DNA from: Flexilinea sp.
Lineage (GTDB): Bacteria; Chloroflexota; Anaerolineae; Anaerolineales; Anaerolineaceae
Assembly: GCA_026645735.1 (NCBI GenBank)
Contig: JAPKMT010000006.1
Location: 1 to 64,000, forward strand
Direction: 5' to 3'
Length of the DNA stretch: 64,000 nt
Shown: positions 41,934-53,002 of the stretch, piece after piece
Numbering within the stretch: the stretch's first letter is position 1
How the letters are laid out: each line of letters begins with the position of its first letter
Notes under the pieces: model-generated
The model's database searches: none
The model's input: only the letters and a program-made list of their open reading frames with translations
Told to the model about the DNA's origin: nothing
Program-made: the position numbers and the translations under genes

Positions 41934-44540
41934 TCATTGATTCAATTCATAAATTTTACAATCACCCGATTCAAAAACCAGGTGCAGATTATTAAGGAAC
42001 TTCTTTTCTTGTATGTCATAAGCGCTGTGCTCGGCAGATCCAATAAAGACATAGCGGACATTATATTTTTCGAGCAGCATTTTCGTGTTCTCCCAACTGC
42101 GGGATTCATAGATCTGCCGTACTTCATCTTCACGATTCCCAATTTCAGCATAACCGCCTCTCCATTGTGATTCATGGTTGGTTGGCCCGAGAATTGCCGG
42201 CAGACCCGAAAATGTACTGACAGAATTATCGGAAGTGTAGCTGGCGCCGACTTTCTCAACCACAACACCAAATTCTGCCTGCTGCAGCCATACAATGCCT
42301 GCCCAGTCATTCGGCCGGCTGCGTTCTATAAATTCAGCTCCATTCAATGTGAGCTGTTTCAAACCTCCGGACGAAAGAGTCTTTTGTTGTACCGCTTCAA
42401 ATCTGGTAAGAATACCCCAAAAAGGGTAGATGAGTGAACAGATTACCAGGATCATTATCGGAAAATGTATGAGACGTTTTAATCCATTTGAAAAAGTCTG
42501 TTGAATCCGGGTCCAGAAATATGCTGCAGATAAACCCAGCAATATCCATACTTGATAATAGAATTTAAAAATGGTGTTCATTCGAGTTCCAAAAAAATCA
42601 CGCAAATAAACAAATTCCGGCAAGATGATCAGGCCAAAAGCGGTCAATAAAACCAGACAACAAAATGCATCCATGGGATTCACCATTTTCGCACTGGCGT
42701 TTTGATCCGTCTCAAAGGTTTGTCGCTTCGCAGTTGTCCTGCTGCGCAATCCAAAGAGGATCACAAGAATACATCCGACAACACCGAATAAAAGGATCAT
42801 CGTAGGCAAAGTTTGCATTCTTCTGATCAAAAATTGGAGAACTGGCTTTTCAACCGTGCTTGAACCCTGTACGCCGGCGTAGGATGAACTGGCTAATACC
42901 AGGGCGTTGCCGATGGCGGAGAGTCGTCCCTTCGAAGATCCCTGCCATACCTGACCCAGATTTTTTGATAGAACCAACGAAATGAACAGCAAGGATTCCA
43001 AGAGGAAAGGGCCAACAAAACCGATAATCGCAATTCGAAATCCTTTGCTCTTACTTTTCGAATCCTGTCTGAAAACAGCAGCTATCAGCCACGCAATAAT
43101 AATCAGGTAAAAAGTCCCGAACATGATCAGCAGATGGATGGTCCGGGTTGTAAAAACTCCGCTTGGAATCAATCCGCCTGCCTGGGAGGAGAGCCCTATC
43201 AGAAAAACCGAATACAGGAAAACACATGCCATCCCGGTAAATAGCGCTGTGCCCAGAAAGACCTGAATGGTTTTTCGATTCCAGCCATAGAATTGAAAAT
43301 ATGCAAAAAATACGATGGAGAGAAACAGGAAAAAATAGAATGGGAAATCCCATGTATTCATAAATATAAGTGAGCCTAAACAGAGAGAAAGGAACCAGAA
43401 ATCAGCATGGGATGTGAATTGAAAAGAAAATTTTTTCAGCCGAAAGGAATGAATTTCTGCAAATGGATTGCCCCAGAATGGATCATCTGCTTTTTGCTGG
43501 AGTATTTGCAAATAAACATTGAGTACAACTGCCACCGCTAAAATGACAAAGGGAATGCCTAAAACATGCGGATGAAGATCACCCAGATAGAATGAGAAAA
43601 ACGGGAATTCATCGATGATCTCCCTGGAGCTTCCATCCATTCCAAGATCAGTCAAAACTCGTGATGCGCGCCACCACCAGATTCCAGGTCGAAACGTGGG
43701 ATTCCAGGTAGGCAGTGCTGTGGGCGGTACCGTTAATTCTTTTAATTGGACCCAATTCCAAAAACCGGATGAACCGTCAGGGTTCCAGAACAAACCCTTT
43801 GCGTAAAGTGTTTCAAAAAGACCCTCCAGGTTTCCGGCGACCAATACAAAAAGGGGAGCGGAAAAAGATCCAATCCGGATTCTAATTTTTTCAAGTATTG
43901 CCGAGTGTCGAAATTCGAGCAGATCATTCACGAGGCCAAAAGCGCCGATCGCTGCCATCGCAAAAACAGTTGCAAGCATCAGATTAAATCCTGATTCTGC
44001 AGCAACAGCGGATAATCGAATGAGAAGTGCCGTTAGAATGTATCCGAAATAATAATATGAAATTCCATATCCGGACAGCCAGGAATCATGCGGTGGAAAA
44101 CTTTCTGAGCGCAAAATCCCGTTGATGAAGGTCATCTCCATCGGTTTTTCTGTGCCGGAGATATTTGGATCAGCCAGACGAAATACGATAATCAGAGCAA
44201 AAGAAATCAGAAAAAGCAATCCATTTCCCATGGAAAACCGCCAATTCAAGCGGTTCCAGGTTCGAATATCCTGTAAATTCTTCTTCCAAAAATATATTGA
44301 AAGACATGTCACAATAATAAGGACTGTTAAGATTCCGCCGGCAGTATTACCGATCAACCCCAGGCTGCATAGAATCCAAAAAATATAGCCGGAAATGATG
44401 AATCCAACGGGTAAGGCGAAACTGAAACCACGACCTGGCAAAAAACGCAGATAATGAAAACTGATCGGGTATCCCAGAAATCCCATATACAACAAAACAA
44501 GCAGCCATTTGAAGATTTCAATGATCCAGTTATTAGCCAT
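41934..44540 (-). CDS. DUF2298 (YYY-type) membrane protein
   Basis: GTEKPMEMTFINGILRSESFPPHDSWLSGYGISYYYFGYI. Confidence 0.82.
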   Translation of the reverse strand: MANNWIIEIFKWLLVLLYMGFLGYPISFHYLRFLPGRGFSFALPVGFIISGYIFWILCSLGLIGNTAGGILTVLIIVTCLSIYFWKKNLQDIRTWNRLNWRFSMGNGLLFLISFALIIVFRLADPNISGTEKPMEMTFINGILRSESFPPHDSWLSGYGISYYYFGYILTALLIRLSAVAAESGFNLMLATVFAMAAIGAFGLVNDLLEFRHSAILEKIRIRIGSFSAPLFVLVAGNLEGLFETLYAKGLFWNPDGSSGFWNWVQLKELTVPPTALPTWNPTFRPGIWWWRASRVLTDLGMDGSSREIIDEFPFFSFYLGDLHPHVLGIPFVILAVAVVLNVYLQILQQKADDPFWGNPFAEIHSFRLKKFSFQFTSHADFWFLSLCLGSLIFMNTWDFPFYFFLFLSIVFFAYFQFYGWNRKTIQVFLGTALFTGMACVFLYSVFLIGLSSQAGGLIPSGVFTTRTIHLLIMFGTFYLIIIAWLIAAVFRQDSKSKSKGFRIAIIGFVGPFLLESLLFISLVLSKNLGQVWQGSSKGRLSAIGNALVLASSSYAGVQGSSTVEKPVLQFLIRRMQTLPTMILLFGVVGCILVILFGLRSRTTAKRQTFETDQNASAKMVNPMDAFCCLVLLTAFGLIILPEFVYLRDFFGTRMNTIFKFYYQVWILLGLSAAYFWTRIQQTFSNGLKRLIHFPIMILVICSLIYPFWGILTRFEAVQQKTLSSGGLKQLTLNGAEFIERSRPNDWAGIVWLQQAEFGVVVEKVGASYTSDNSVSTFSGLPAILGPTNHESQWRGGYAEIGNREDEVRQIYESRSWENTKMLLEKYNVRYVFIGSAEHSAYDIQEKKFLNNLHLVFESGDCKIYELNQ

Positions 44541-44543
44541 TTT

Positions 44544-47500
44544 TTATTTTCTTACCTGATATAGGAACGTATCCCCGTTTTGATAGACTTCATCCCACAG
44601 GATCCTATCATATCGCTCAAACTTGTACAGTCCCTCATATGTATACATTCCTTCTTCCATCTGTCCGACAACGATATAGCTGACGTTATATTTTTTCAGG
44701 AATGCTATGGTTTCATCAATACTGATTGTATTATAAAAAGCTTCAATCGCTTTCACACGTTCCCAAACCTGATCCGAGTTAGCTCCGCGCTGCTGACGCT
44801 GATGGTAGTTCCATCCAACGACGCCAGGCAATCCTGTATAAATCGTATATCTGTTGCCCCATTTATACTCTGTCGCATTGGCTTCGACAATAACCGGTGA
44901 ACCTTCCACATGATCCTGCAGCCATCGGATCGCAAGGTAATCTTGCGAAAGATCCATTGAAAATCCATCCTGATAATATGTGGAGGTTTTCATAAAATCC
45001 ATACCATCCAGCGAATGGGGAGCGACGGAGGACATCCGGTCTGTCATTTTGTCAATGGAACCAGATATCGTAAAGGACAGGGTACCGATCACAAAGAAGG
45101 CCAGTAATCCGCGCCAGATATGCTTTACTCGGAGATGACCTCCGGCCATGAAGTATTTCTCGAGGCAAACGGTTAATGCCACTGCAGCAGAAATGGACAG
45201 AAGAACCCAGGCTTGTAAATACAGCTTGAAAACCATATTCATGCGTCCCAAATCCCCACGTAAACAGGTCATTTCTACAAACAGTGTGATAAAAACACCT
45301 GTTCCTGTTAAGAACATCAAAAAACGTTTTCCAGGCGAATTGTTCCTGCGGAAAAGCAGGAGTGCTGACCAGCCCATGAGCGGAAGAGCTGTCCATACAA
45401 CCACAACTTTCTTGATGCTGAAAAAAATCAACACGAATAAAAACAGCAGCGTCAAAAACACCAGCAGACTCTTTTTTTCACGCAGAAATTTCCTGAAATT
45501 GGAAAGTTTTACGCAAGCCATCCATTGGATGGTCTCAATGGAGTACCAGCTGATCAATGCGAACAGGAAAAATCCCCAATGCATCCAGTAAGACCAGAGC
45601 GGTGTTCGATTCCCATTCCAAATATCAATGGATGAATCGCGAAAATTTGTTCTTAGATAGGGGGTAAACAGTATGAAAACAGCTCCACAGAGCAAAACAA
45701 GGACGAATATCAGGGAAAGAGTTTTATTTCTTCGTTGTTTCTGATTTGAATGTTCTTCTGCTAATTTGAAAAGCGGAAATTTTATGCCTACAGCAGTCAG
45801 CACGACACAGGAAATCAGCAGATAAGTCGGCATATCCCATGTATTGGCAGGGATCAGTGATCCGATGATCAGACTACCCGATAAGAGGATAAAACCGGTT
45901 GCCGCAATGTTTCCTTTCGATGAATCCTGCATGCGGCGAATGATTGCCAGCAGCCATACTAACACCAGAACGGTAATGGGCAGCGCAAAAAGATGGGCAT
46001 GCGGATCTCCATATAAAAAGGTAAAGAAAGGAAATTCTGTGATCGGTTCTCCTGGAATAGCTCTGCTTGGAATCCAATACCAGTCTCCTCGATACATCTG
46101 GAAATGCTGGCCTTGCAGCAGTTTTAATAATCCGGAAAAGAACCAGGTGATGTTCTGAAGACCGGATCCTGTCGCACCTCCGGAACCTAATTCCACCATC
46201 TCTGATAAAATGATTTTGATCGTACCCAAGTTCCCTATTACTTGAAGCATAAAAATCGAAAGCATCCCGCTGATATTTGCCCATTTGTCTGCCTTAAAAT
46301 CCGCAGCATGTGGTTTCGTAGCTGAATAAATCGCTGATCCGGCAGAATAAGCTCCAATTGCCAGGAAACCATACCAGGTCGGGAGGATTAAGTTATAGGC
46401 GATACTTGGAATCATGCCAATCAGCTTTACCAGCAATCCGGAGAGAAAAAAGCCATAGTAATAATAATTCAGGTATCCGCCCGCAAACCAGGGATCGTAT
46501 GGGGGGAAAATCGTACTTTTTAACACGGCGTTGAAATAGGAAAAATCCATCGGCTTTTCTCCGCCTTTTGCAGGATGCCACAAATCCGGATTTCCAAGAC
46601 GGATCAACAAAAAGAACAGGAAAAATGACAGGAAAATCAATTCAGAGCGAAGAAAAATTTGGATATTTTTGTGAATCTCGGCTGATAATTTCTTGCGGTC
46701 AGATAAAAACAAAATCAGATTGAGCAGGGCGAAGACAGCGATGACAATGATAATCAACCCGCGTGTATAGGGAATTTCCAGAAATCCACAGATCCATACG
46801 ACATAGCCAATACATAAAATCCCGAAAAACTTCGAAATTCCAAATCCCTTGTCACGCAGAGAACCAAATACAATTCTTGACATCGGGAAAAAAATCCAGC
46901 CGATCAACATGAGAATCAACATCCAAACGAAGGTGCCAAAAATCTGATTTTCATTTATCCATGCAGATCGATTGAAAAGTACAGACCATGTTCCACCGGT
47001 TTGCTGGATCGCAGCCTGTTCATCGGTTAACAGTAGCGATAGTATGTTTTCCATATCCCTGTATTCTACCGGATTTTTATTCGATATCTGAGAAAGATTG
47101 ATCGCATCCAGGTTTTTTCTGAACGCGGTCAAATCAAAAGTATCTGCCTTTTGGAGTATGAACACTTTCGGATGGTCATAAACAGTAAACGCCTCCTCAG
47201 CTGTCTGAGTGTTGATTGTATGGCCGAAGAGATGCGGTTCCGATTCAAATACTGCTGCTATTTGAAAAAAATTTCCTGATCGCAAATCAGTTTTCGATAA
47301 TTGTTCAAAACATTCTGAAAGAATCTCGGATTCCGGACAATTGATCAGTTGACGATAAAGACGCTCCAGCAACGGGTATTTTTCATGAATTCTGGCTGCT
47401 GCACCATAAATTCGATTGGAACTGATTACCCAATAATCCGCTGCATCAATTTTCGCCAGCATTTTTTCTCGTTGCAGAATATTTTCATCCGCAAACAAAT

Positions 47501-49799
47501 CCAGGTCGATGCTGGTTCCATAATATCCGGAAGTCATATCATAAGGGAGCCGTCCGGTTGCTGGCAGCGGAAGAATATCATCCCACTTAGATTCCGAAGC
47601 AATGGATTTTACAGTCAATGCTGCAACTGAATCAGGATCGCGATTAAAAATCTTAATCCCGATCGTATCCCCACGCTGAACAAGTACAGGAGATTGGCGA
47701 AATGTAATCACAGATTCTGATTCTTCGAATGGATTCTGCGTAGAATTCATTCGGAACACAGCTTCAGAAACCTGGTAATGATCGTAATTGATGATCTCCA
47801 CTGCCAGATCAAGGGAGGAAGTCAAACCAGTTAGCTCCCGCAAACCTGACAGGAACAATTCATACAAATTTCCATCGGCTTCGGATTCAAAATAGATTTC
47901 AAGGGGCTCACCATTCCGAATCTGACTGGATAAGCCATGGTAGAAACGATAGGATGGCTTTTGTTCGTAAATTTGATAAATGTCATATTGACTGCTGATT
48001 CGATAGGAACAGTCAGTTCCAAAACCTGATAATCGCAGAAAAGCAAATTGATTTTGCAGATTGAGTTTTACGGGTACAGGAAAATAAAATGTTGATCCTG
48101 AATTGCTGGCTACACCCGAAAGTGAAGAATCGGTTACGAGAGCGGCAGAATCCACTACATTATTACACTTCGCATCAGTACAAATGTCAGCCATCAATGA
48201 ACAATTGCTGCCGCCTGTTTTTATTATGGATTGGAATTCAGCCATTTGAATATCCATTCCGTTCTCTGCTTGAATTGGCAGCAGGACAGGTTCTTTATCA
48301 AAAGATATTGTTTGAAAAGTGGGAATACCGATGGATTGTCGAACCGATCCTTCCGTGGTTTCTATAACTGCCTGCAGCGGCGATGGGATATTGGCATAAA
48401 TCCACTCGCTGGCTTGAATACGCGTATGTTTTTCATGGTAAATCGATAAAAAAGCCAAGCTCCAGAATAACGAGGTCAAAAACAGAATGATGACAAGAAA
48501 ATTCTTGATTCTTTCGATTTTCGCGGATTTGCTGGAAATGCTGAAAATGCCGCCAGAGATCATAAACAATAAAGGGAAAATTGGCAGGAAATAACGCATC
48601 ATTTTGGAGAATTCCATCATCTGCCAAATGAAGAAGAAAAATGCACACAACATGGAGATGACCAGAAAAACTGTCCTTGACGCCAGATCCGCATCACAGC
48701 CACTTACGCTTTCCATCAAAGCTGTTTCTTTAGGGAACGTTGGATCCTTATAATGGAGGGAATACGCTTCATCCGATGATTCCGCCTTTTTTCCCCGCAA
48801 TGCAACATACGATTTTCTGATAAAAATCATCGAAAAAATCCATCCGGATATCAGAATCAAAGACAATGCGATTCCTGATCCATAGAGGAAGAGATTCTTC
48901 AGTGCAAAATTAACAGGCTGATCTACCCATTGCCAGGCTGGCGGAAATGCGACAAATCCTCTGCTTTGCAGACTGAGTTCTTTCATACCGTTCAGCCAGT
49001 CTGCATTGATCGAGAAATTCAGTAAATTTGGTTCTCGAAACGCATAGGGTTGAAATATGCGGAAGGTAAATGCAAAGAAAACAGCAAAACATAAAAGTCC
49101 GCAAAGAACTATCAAACGTCTCAGTTCTTTGTTTCGATTGGAGAGAATGAAATGCGCAAGAAATATGAAAAACGGTAAAAGCAGGAAAAAAACAGCATTA
49201 ATTTTACTGGCAGCAGCACATCCAGACAAAAAACCGGTCAGGGCAGATTTTATTAAGAAAATTCGAGGATCAGATTCTCTTAATAGCAGGAGCGCGGACA
49301 AAATTGAAATCGTCACCAGGAAGGCAACAACAGTGTCAAAGGTATAGAAATGGGATTGCTGGATCGCTGCCGTCAGAATGGCATATCCGCCCATGGAAAG
49401 AAGGACTGATTTCTTGTTTTTCCAAAGAATCCAACTGGCGAAACCGATACAGGCGACCGTCAGAACGTCAAATAATGCGCTCAGAAAACGCCCGATTTGA
49501 ACGACCATGGAAGGAGTTGTCTGGAATGCAAACAGTGAAGCTGCCGCCTTATTAATGAGCAACGGCAGCGTCCCGTAAACAAAAAACTGGAACCCGTTAT
49601 TCGCCGGATTTAGTCTGGAGGCTGCCGGATCGATCCATTCAGAAAACGATTCAGGAAGCGAACCGGCTTCAGTAACCTGCACTAAAAATCGTTCATCCGG
49701 ATGCAGCAAGTGAAAATCATCCCAGTCAGAACCTGTAAATCGAAAACAGACTGCAATGAGTAGTGGAAGGATCCAATAGAGTTTTTGTAGATATTTCAT
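44544..49799 (-). CDS. fusion: N-terminal PMT-like + C-terminal DUF2298 membrane protein
   Basis: 1751 aa; N-term DWDDFHLLHPDERFLV; C-term GGEKPMDFSYFNAVLKSTIFPPYDPWFAGGYLNYYYYGFF. Confidence 0.8.
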   Translation of the reverse strand: MKYLQKLYWILPLLIAVCFRFTGSDWDDFHLLHPDERFLVQVTEAGSLPESFSEWIDPAASRLNPANNGFQFFVYGTLPLLINKAAASLFAFQTTPSMVVQIGRFLSALFDVLTVACIGFASWILWKNKKSVLLSMGGYAILTAAIQQSHFYTFDTVVAFLVTISILSALLLLRESDPRIFLIKSALTGFLSGCAAASKINAVFFLLLPFFIFLAHFILSNRNKELRRLIVLCGLLCFAVFFAFTFRIFQPYAFREPNLLNFSINADWLNGMKELSLQSRGFVAFPPAWQWVDQPVNFALKNLFLYGSGIALSLILISGWIFSMIFIRKSYVALRGKKAESSDEAYSLHYKDPTFPKETALMESVSGCDADLASRTVFLVISMLCAFFFFIWQMMEFSKMMRYFLPIFPLLFMISGGIFSISSKSAKIERIKNFLVIILFLTSLFWSLAFLSIYHEKHTRIQASEWIYANIPSPLQAVIETTEGSVRQSIGIPTFQTISFDKEPVLLPIQAENGMDIQMAEFQSIIKTGGSNCSLMADICTDAKCNNVVDSAALVTDSSLSGVASNSGSTFYFPVPVKLNLQNQFAFLRLSGFGTDCSYRISSQYDIYQIYEQKPSYRFYHGLSSQIRNGEPLEIYFESEADGNLYELFLSGLRELTGLTSSLDLAVEIINYDHYQVSEAVFRMNSTQNPFEESESVITFRQSPVLVQRGDTIGIKIFNRDPDSVAALTVKSIASESKWDDILPLPATGRLPYDMTSGYYGTSIDLDLFADENILQREKMLAKIDAADYWVISSNRIYGAAARIHEKYPLLERLYRQLINCPESEILSECFEQLSKTDLRSGNFFQIAAVFESEPHLFGHTINTQTAEEAFTVYDHPKVFILQKADTFDLTAFRKNLDAINLSQISNKNPVEYRDMENILSLLLTDEQAAIQQTGGTWSVLFNRSAWINENQIFGTFVWMLILMLIGWIFFPMSRIVFGSLRDKGFGISKFFGILCIGYVVWICGFLEIPYTRGLIIIVIAVFALLNLILFLSDRKKLSAEIHKNIQIFLRSELIFLSFFLFFLLIRLGNPDLWHPAKGGEKPMDFSYFNAVLKSTIFPPYDPWFAGGYLNYYYYGFFLSGLLVKLIGMIPSIAYNLILPTWYGFLAIGAYSAGSAIYSATKPHAADFKADKWANISGMLSIFMLQVIGNLGTIKIILSEMVELGSGGATGSGLQNITWFFSGLLKLLQGQHFQMYRGDWYWIPSRAIPGEPITEFPFFTFLYGDPHAHLFALPITVLVLVWLLAIIRRMQDSSKGNIAATGFILLSGSLIIGSLIPANTWDMPTYLLISCVVLTAVGIKFPLFKLAEEHSNQKQRRNKTLSLIFVLVLLCGAVFILFTPYLRTNFRDSSIDIWNGNRTPLWSYWMHWGFFLFALISWYSIETIQWMACVKLSNFRKFLREKKSLLVFLTLLFLFVLIFFSIKKVVVVWTALPLMGWSALLLFRRNNSPGKRFLMFLTGTGVFITLFVEMTCLRGDLGRMNMVFKLYLQAWVLLSISAAVALTVCLEKYFMAGGHLRVKHIWRGLLAFFVIGTLSFTISGSIDKMTDRMSSVAPHSLDGMDFMKTSTYYQDGFSMDLSQDYLAIRWLQDHVEGSPVIVEANATEYKWGNRYTIYTGLPGVVGWNYHQRQQRGANSDQVWERVKAIEAFYNTISIDETIAFLKKYNVSYIVVGQMEEGMYTYEGLYKFERYDRILWDEVYQNGDTFLYQVRK

Positions 49800-49916
49800 G
49801 GACGGTCTTTTTCATTACCGGAAGATGAAAGGATTAAAAAATAATTTCAGTAAACATGCTGTCCGATTTATGCAGTGCGATTCAGAACCATTAACAGGCT
49901 GTTCAACAGCAGCTTC

Positions 49917-52133
49917 TTATGGCACCAGATAACTGAAAAAATTCTTCCCAGGATATTCACTTACCTGCAGGATGGCTTTTCCATCCGGATATAGCTGGCT
50001 GAGAGATTTTGCTGTGTCCAGATCATCTTCCTTATAGATAAATAACATCGGACGTACTGATTTTCCTGTTGAAGAAATCATATCCCTTGCCAATGCATAA
50101 TCTTTACCAGGGACTCCGGCATTGATGCCCACCAGCCGGGTATCAACCCAATACGGGTAGGGTATTACAAATACATCTTCATAATCGCCGATCGAATCCG
50201 CAAAACCTTTGATTACTGAACCGATCTGGCGGGTGTTGAGTGCATTCCGGTCATAATTCAAGCGATAGTCGTGAAAAACCAGATGATAATTTTGGATACA
50301 AATACCTGATATGATTCCACCTGCAAAAAGGACTGTCAGCCATATGGATAATCCCGGTCGTTTTGCTTTATCAATAATCGCCTCGACCAGATAACAAAAT
50401 CCGAAGGCGGTTAAAATAAAAATCGGTATGACTGCTGCACTGGTTCGATTAAGACATGGGTTTTCATCCGGGAATGCAATGGACAAACTGGACGGAAGCA
50501 TCAACAGAGGCACACACAGAAGAAGACACAGATCCTGCCATTGTTTTCGTTTGAGATAGCGGAAAAATACAAGCATCGATCCCAAAAAAAACAGGGGTGC
50601 ACTGAATAAATCCAATGCAGGACGGTAAAGAACCGAATGAACCCAAATGCCGCCATTATTCCAAAAAGGCATAACAGCAGCTTTCCAAAAGTTAACCAGA
50701 AAAATCAGAATAGCCGGTTTGGCAAATACAGTTTCAGTTTCTCCGATTCGCGTCATGACTCTATAGAAAACCGATTCCGGCATGTCCAGGATTACTCGGA
50801 GCAGCGGAAGACTGGTCAGCACCGTAAAAAATACAACTGTTCCAAAACTGATGAGTGTTTCTTTCCGATTACTTCTGGAATCTGAGAGCAAGGATATCAA
50901 AAAAAATATTGCGACAATTATTGGAACAATACGCATGGCGCTGTAACCTTGCAAGCCAATCCCTAAAAATAACCCGCAAAGAATAAAATCTTTCCGTGAT
51001 TTTTGCGTCAATCCTCTGAATAAATAAAATAAAGCAGGTGCTGTAAACATCGGATAAAAAGCAAACCGTAAAGCAACTCTGCTGATCACATTAGGCCAGT
51101 AAGCAACACCGCAAAATAACATGGCGAATAATCCGACCCAACGGTTTCCAAATAATTTTCCCAGCAGGTAAATATATGGCAAGGCAAATAATCCTGCCAA
51201 AATCGTTCCGATTTTCAGACTAAGAAAACTGATCCCGCTTCCGAATATTTTTATGATGAATGCTGTCCAATAAAATTGGAAGGCTTCCCGGCCGGTGTTT
51301 CGGACGAAGAAAATGGAAGTTTTTCCATCCAGTACATCCATGACATCATAAAGTTTTTCAGCATGGTCGCTAAACATATCACCCGGAATTTCATTGATTT
51401 GAGAAAAGCGAAAATATGCGCAGATACAAAAAGTGAAAAAAACCAGTATTTGCCAGGAGGAAATTCGAATTTTCAAGGCACTGAAAATATTGAACTTCGA
51501 ACGAAATTCTTTTGCCTTATGAGAAAAAGAAATATCCGGTAAGAACGAAATGATGCCCATTATGACGGAAGTGATCCAAAAAATGAGGTTGAAATACGTA
51601 AAACGGTTGCCGGCAAACAAAAGAAAGGCGATGAAAGCAGACAGAACAGATGCAAAAAACCATTCCAGCCGAACAGCCTTCAACATCGTCACAGATCTTT
51701 CCTTAAATTCGGAAGATGAATTTGTCAAAGCATCTTTCTGATTGTTTCCGGAAGACTGTCTTCGATGTTGGAAAAAATTCAATCCGAGGAGAACTGTTGA
51801 CAATCCGTAAAACAGGACTGCGGGCAAAGAATTCCGGGATCCGCTGACTATGTTCGGTTCAATAGATATTTGAGCGAGCTGAGACAAGACAAATGTCAAA
51901 AGGAGAGGGATGAAAGAAAGCGCGCAGAAAGCAAGTTTTTCGTTCTCTGTCAAGAATTCCATTCGTTGAAAGAGCGTCAAAAAAAAGGAGGGATTTTGAA
52001 AACTCTTTTCCGCAAACGAAATTGTTTCGGATTGAACTTCACTCGGTTCAGAGTCTTCAGGAAGAATCTCCCGATTCCAATTCTTCGGATTTAGTTTAAA
52101 CCGAAAATAATCCAAAACGGTTATTTCATCCAT
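49917..52133 (-). CDS. PMT-like membrane glycosyltransferase family protein
   Basis: 738 aa polytopic; EIPGDMFSDHAEKLYDVMDVLDGKTSIFFVRNTGREAFQFYW. Confidence 0.7.
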   Translation of the reverse strand: MDEITVLDYFRFKLNPKNWNREILPEDSEPSEVQSETISFAEKSFQNPSFFLTLFQRMEFLTENEKLAFCALSFIPLLLTFVLSQLAQISIEPNIVSGSRNSLPAVLFYGLSTVLLGLNFFQHRRQSSGNNQKDALTNSSSEFKERSVTMLKAVRLEWFFASVLSAFIAFLLFAGNRFTYFNLIFWITSVIMGIISFLPDISFSHKAKEFRSKFNIFSALKIRISSWQILVFFTFCICAYFRFSQINEIPGDMFSDHAEKLYDVMDVLDGKTSIFFVRNTGREAFQFYWTAFIIKIFGSGISFLSLKIGTILAGLFALPYIYLLGKLFGNRWVGLFAMLFCGVAYWPNVISRVALRFAFYPMFTAPALFYLFRGLTQKSRKDFILCGLFLGIGLQGYSAMRIVPIIVAIFFLISLLSDSRSNRKETLISFGTVVFFTVLTSLPLLRVILDMPESVFYRVMTRIGETETVFAKPAILIFLVNFWKAAVMPFWNNGGIWVHSVLYRPALDLFSAPLFFLGSMLVFFRYLKRKQWQDLCLLLCVPLLMLPSSLSIAFPDENPCLNRTSAAVIPIFILTAFGFCYLVEAIIDKAKRPGLSIWLTVLFAGGIISGICIQNYHLVFHDYRLNYDRNALNTRQIGSVIKGFADSIGDYEDVFVIPYPYWVDTRLVGINAGVPGKDYALARDMISSTGKSVRPMLFIYKEDDLDTAKSLSQLYPDGKAILQVSEYPGKNFFSYLVP

Positions 52134-52138
52134 TGATA

Positions 52139-53002
52139 CTATCCTTTTTTACGGGAAATATAAAATGTATAAGAACCTGATTCCTGATTGTCATCTTCAT
52201 CATAATACTTACGGCAAATTTGTTCCACCAGCCATAAATTCCAACGATATGGAAACAAGATCCACTTTCTGGTCAGAAAATGACAAATTAAGGATGGCAA
52301 TCCAAAATAATGTCCCCACTCCAGGGTATGAAAAGCGGCAGGAGAAAAATAATGCCAATACTTTACAATTTCAAAATTTGCATTTTCCAGTCGATCCTGC
52401 CAAATTAGCGGATTGTCGCAATGATGATGTCGTGAAATTTTATTAAAAAACCTTCGGTACCATTCTGCTGCAAAATGCATGTGAATTTTGTCAAAAAACG
52501 AAGAAACGGAAAGATTGTTTAGAAACTGATGATTGGGAACACAAAACAGAAATGTACCGCCTTTCCGCAGCACTCTGCCGGCCTCTTTGACAACATCATC
52601 GACCTCTGGAATATGTTCTAAAACCGAATTGCTGATAATGGTCTGAAAGGTTTCATCCGGAAATGGCATATCGCTGCCAATACAGCGATATGTCTGCAGA
52701 TAGGCACCGGATTTTGAAGCTTCCTTCAAAGGACCTACCCAGGGATCAATACCTGCATCGATTGGAAAATCAAAGGACCGGCTTGCAAAATGCCCATCAC
52801 CACAACCAAGATCCAGGATCGGACTTTCAATCGGAATTTGCTGATAGAATCTGGCTTCCACGGCACGCAGCAATCCGCGAAAATAAGGCAGCTCGCGTAT
52901 TTGAATCCAGAGATAATCTTTTCGTTTTGTTTTTATCGACGAATTTGTTTGTTTTTTATTTGATTCCATAGGCTTTGAAGATTCGATCATATTCTGCGGC
53001 AA
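52139..53002 (-). CDS. class I SAM-dependent methyltransferase
   Basis: ILDLGCGDGHFASR, ISNSVLEHIPEVDDVVKEAGRVLRKGG. Confidence 0.9.
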   Translation of the reverse strand: MPQNMIESSKPMESNKKQTNSSIKTKRKDYLWIQIRELPYFRGLLRAVEARFYQQIPIESPILDLGCGDGHFASRSFDFPIDAGIDPWVGPLKEASKSGAYLQTYRCIGSDMPFPDETFQTIISNSVLEHIPEVDDVVKEAGRVLRKGGTFLFCVPNHQFLNNLSVSSFFDKIHMHFAAEWYRRFFNKISRHHHCDNPLIWQDRLENANFEIVKYWHYFSPAAFHTLEWGHYFGLPSLICHFLTRKWILFPYRWNLWLVEQICRKYYDEDDNQESGSYTFYISRKKG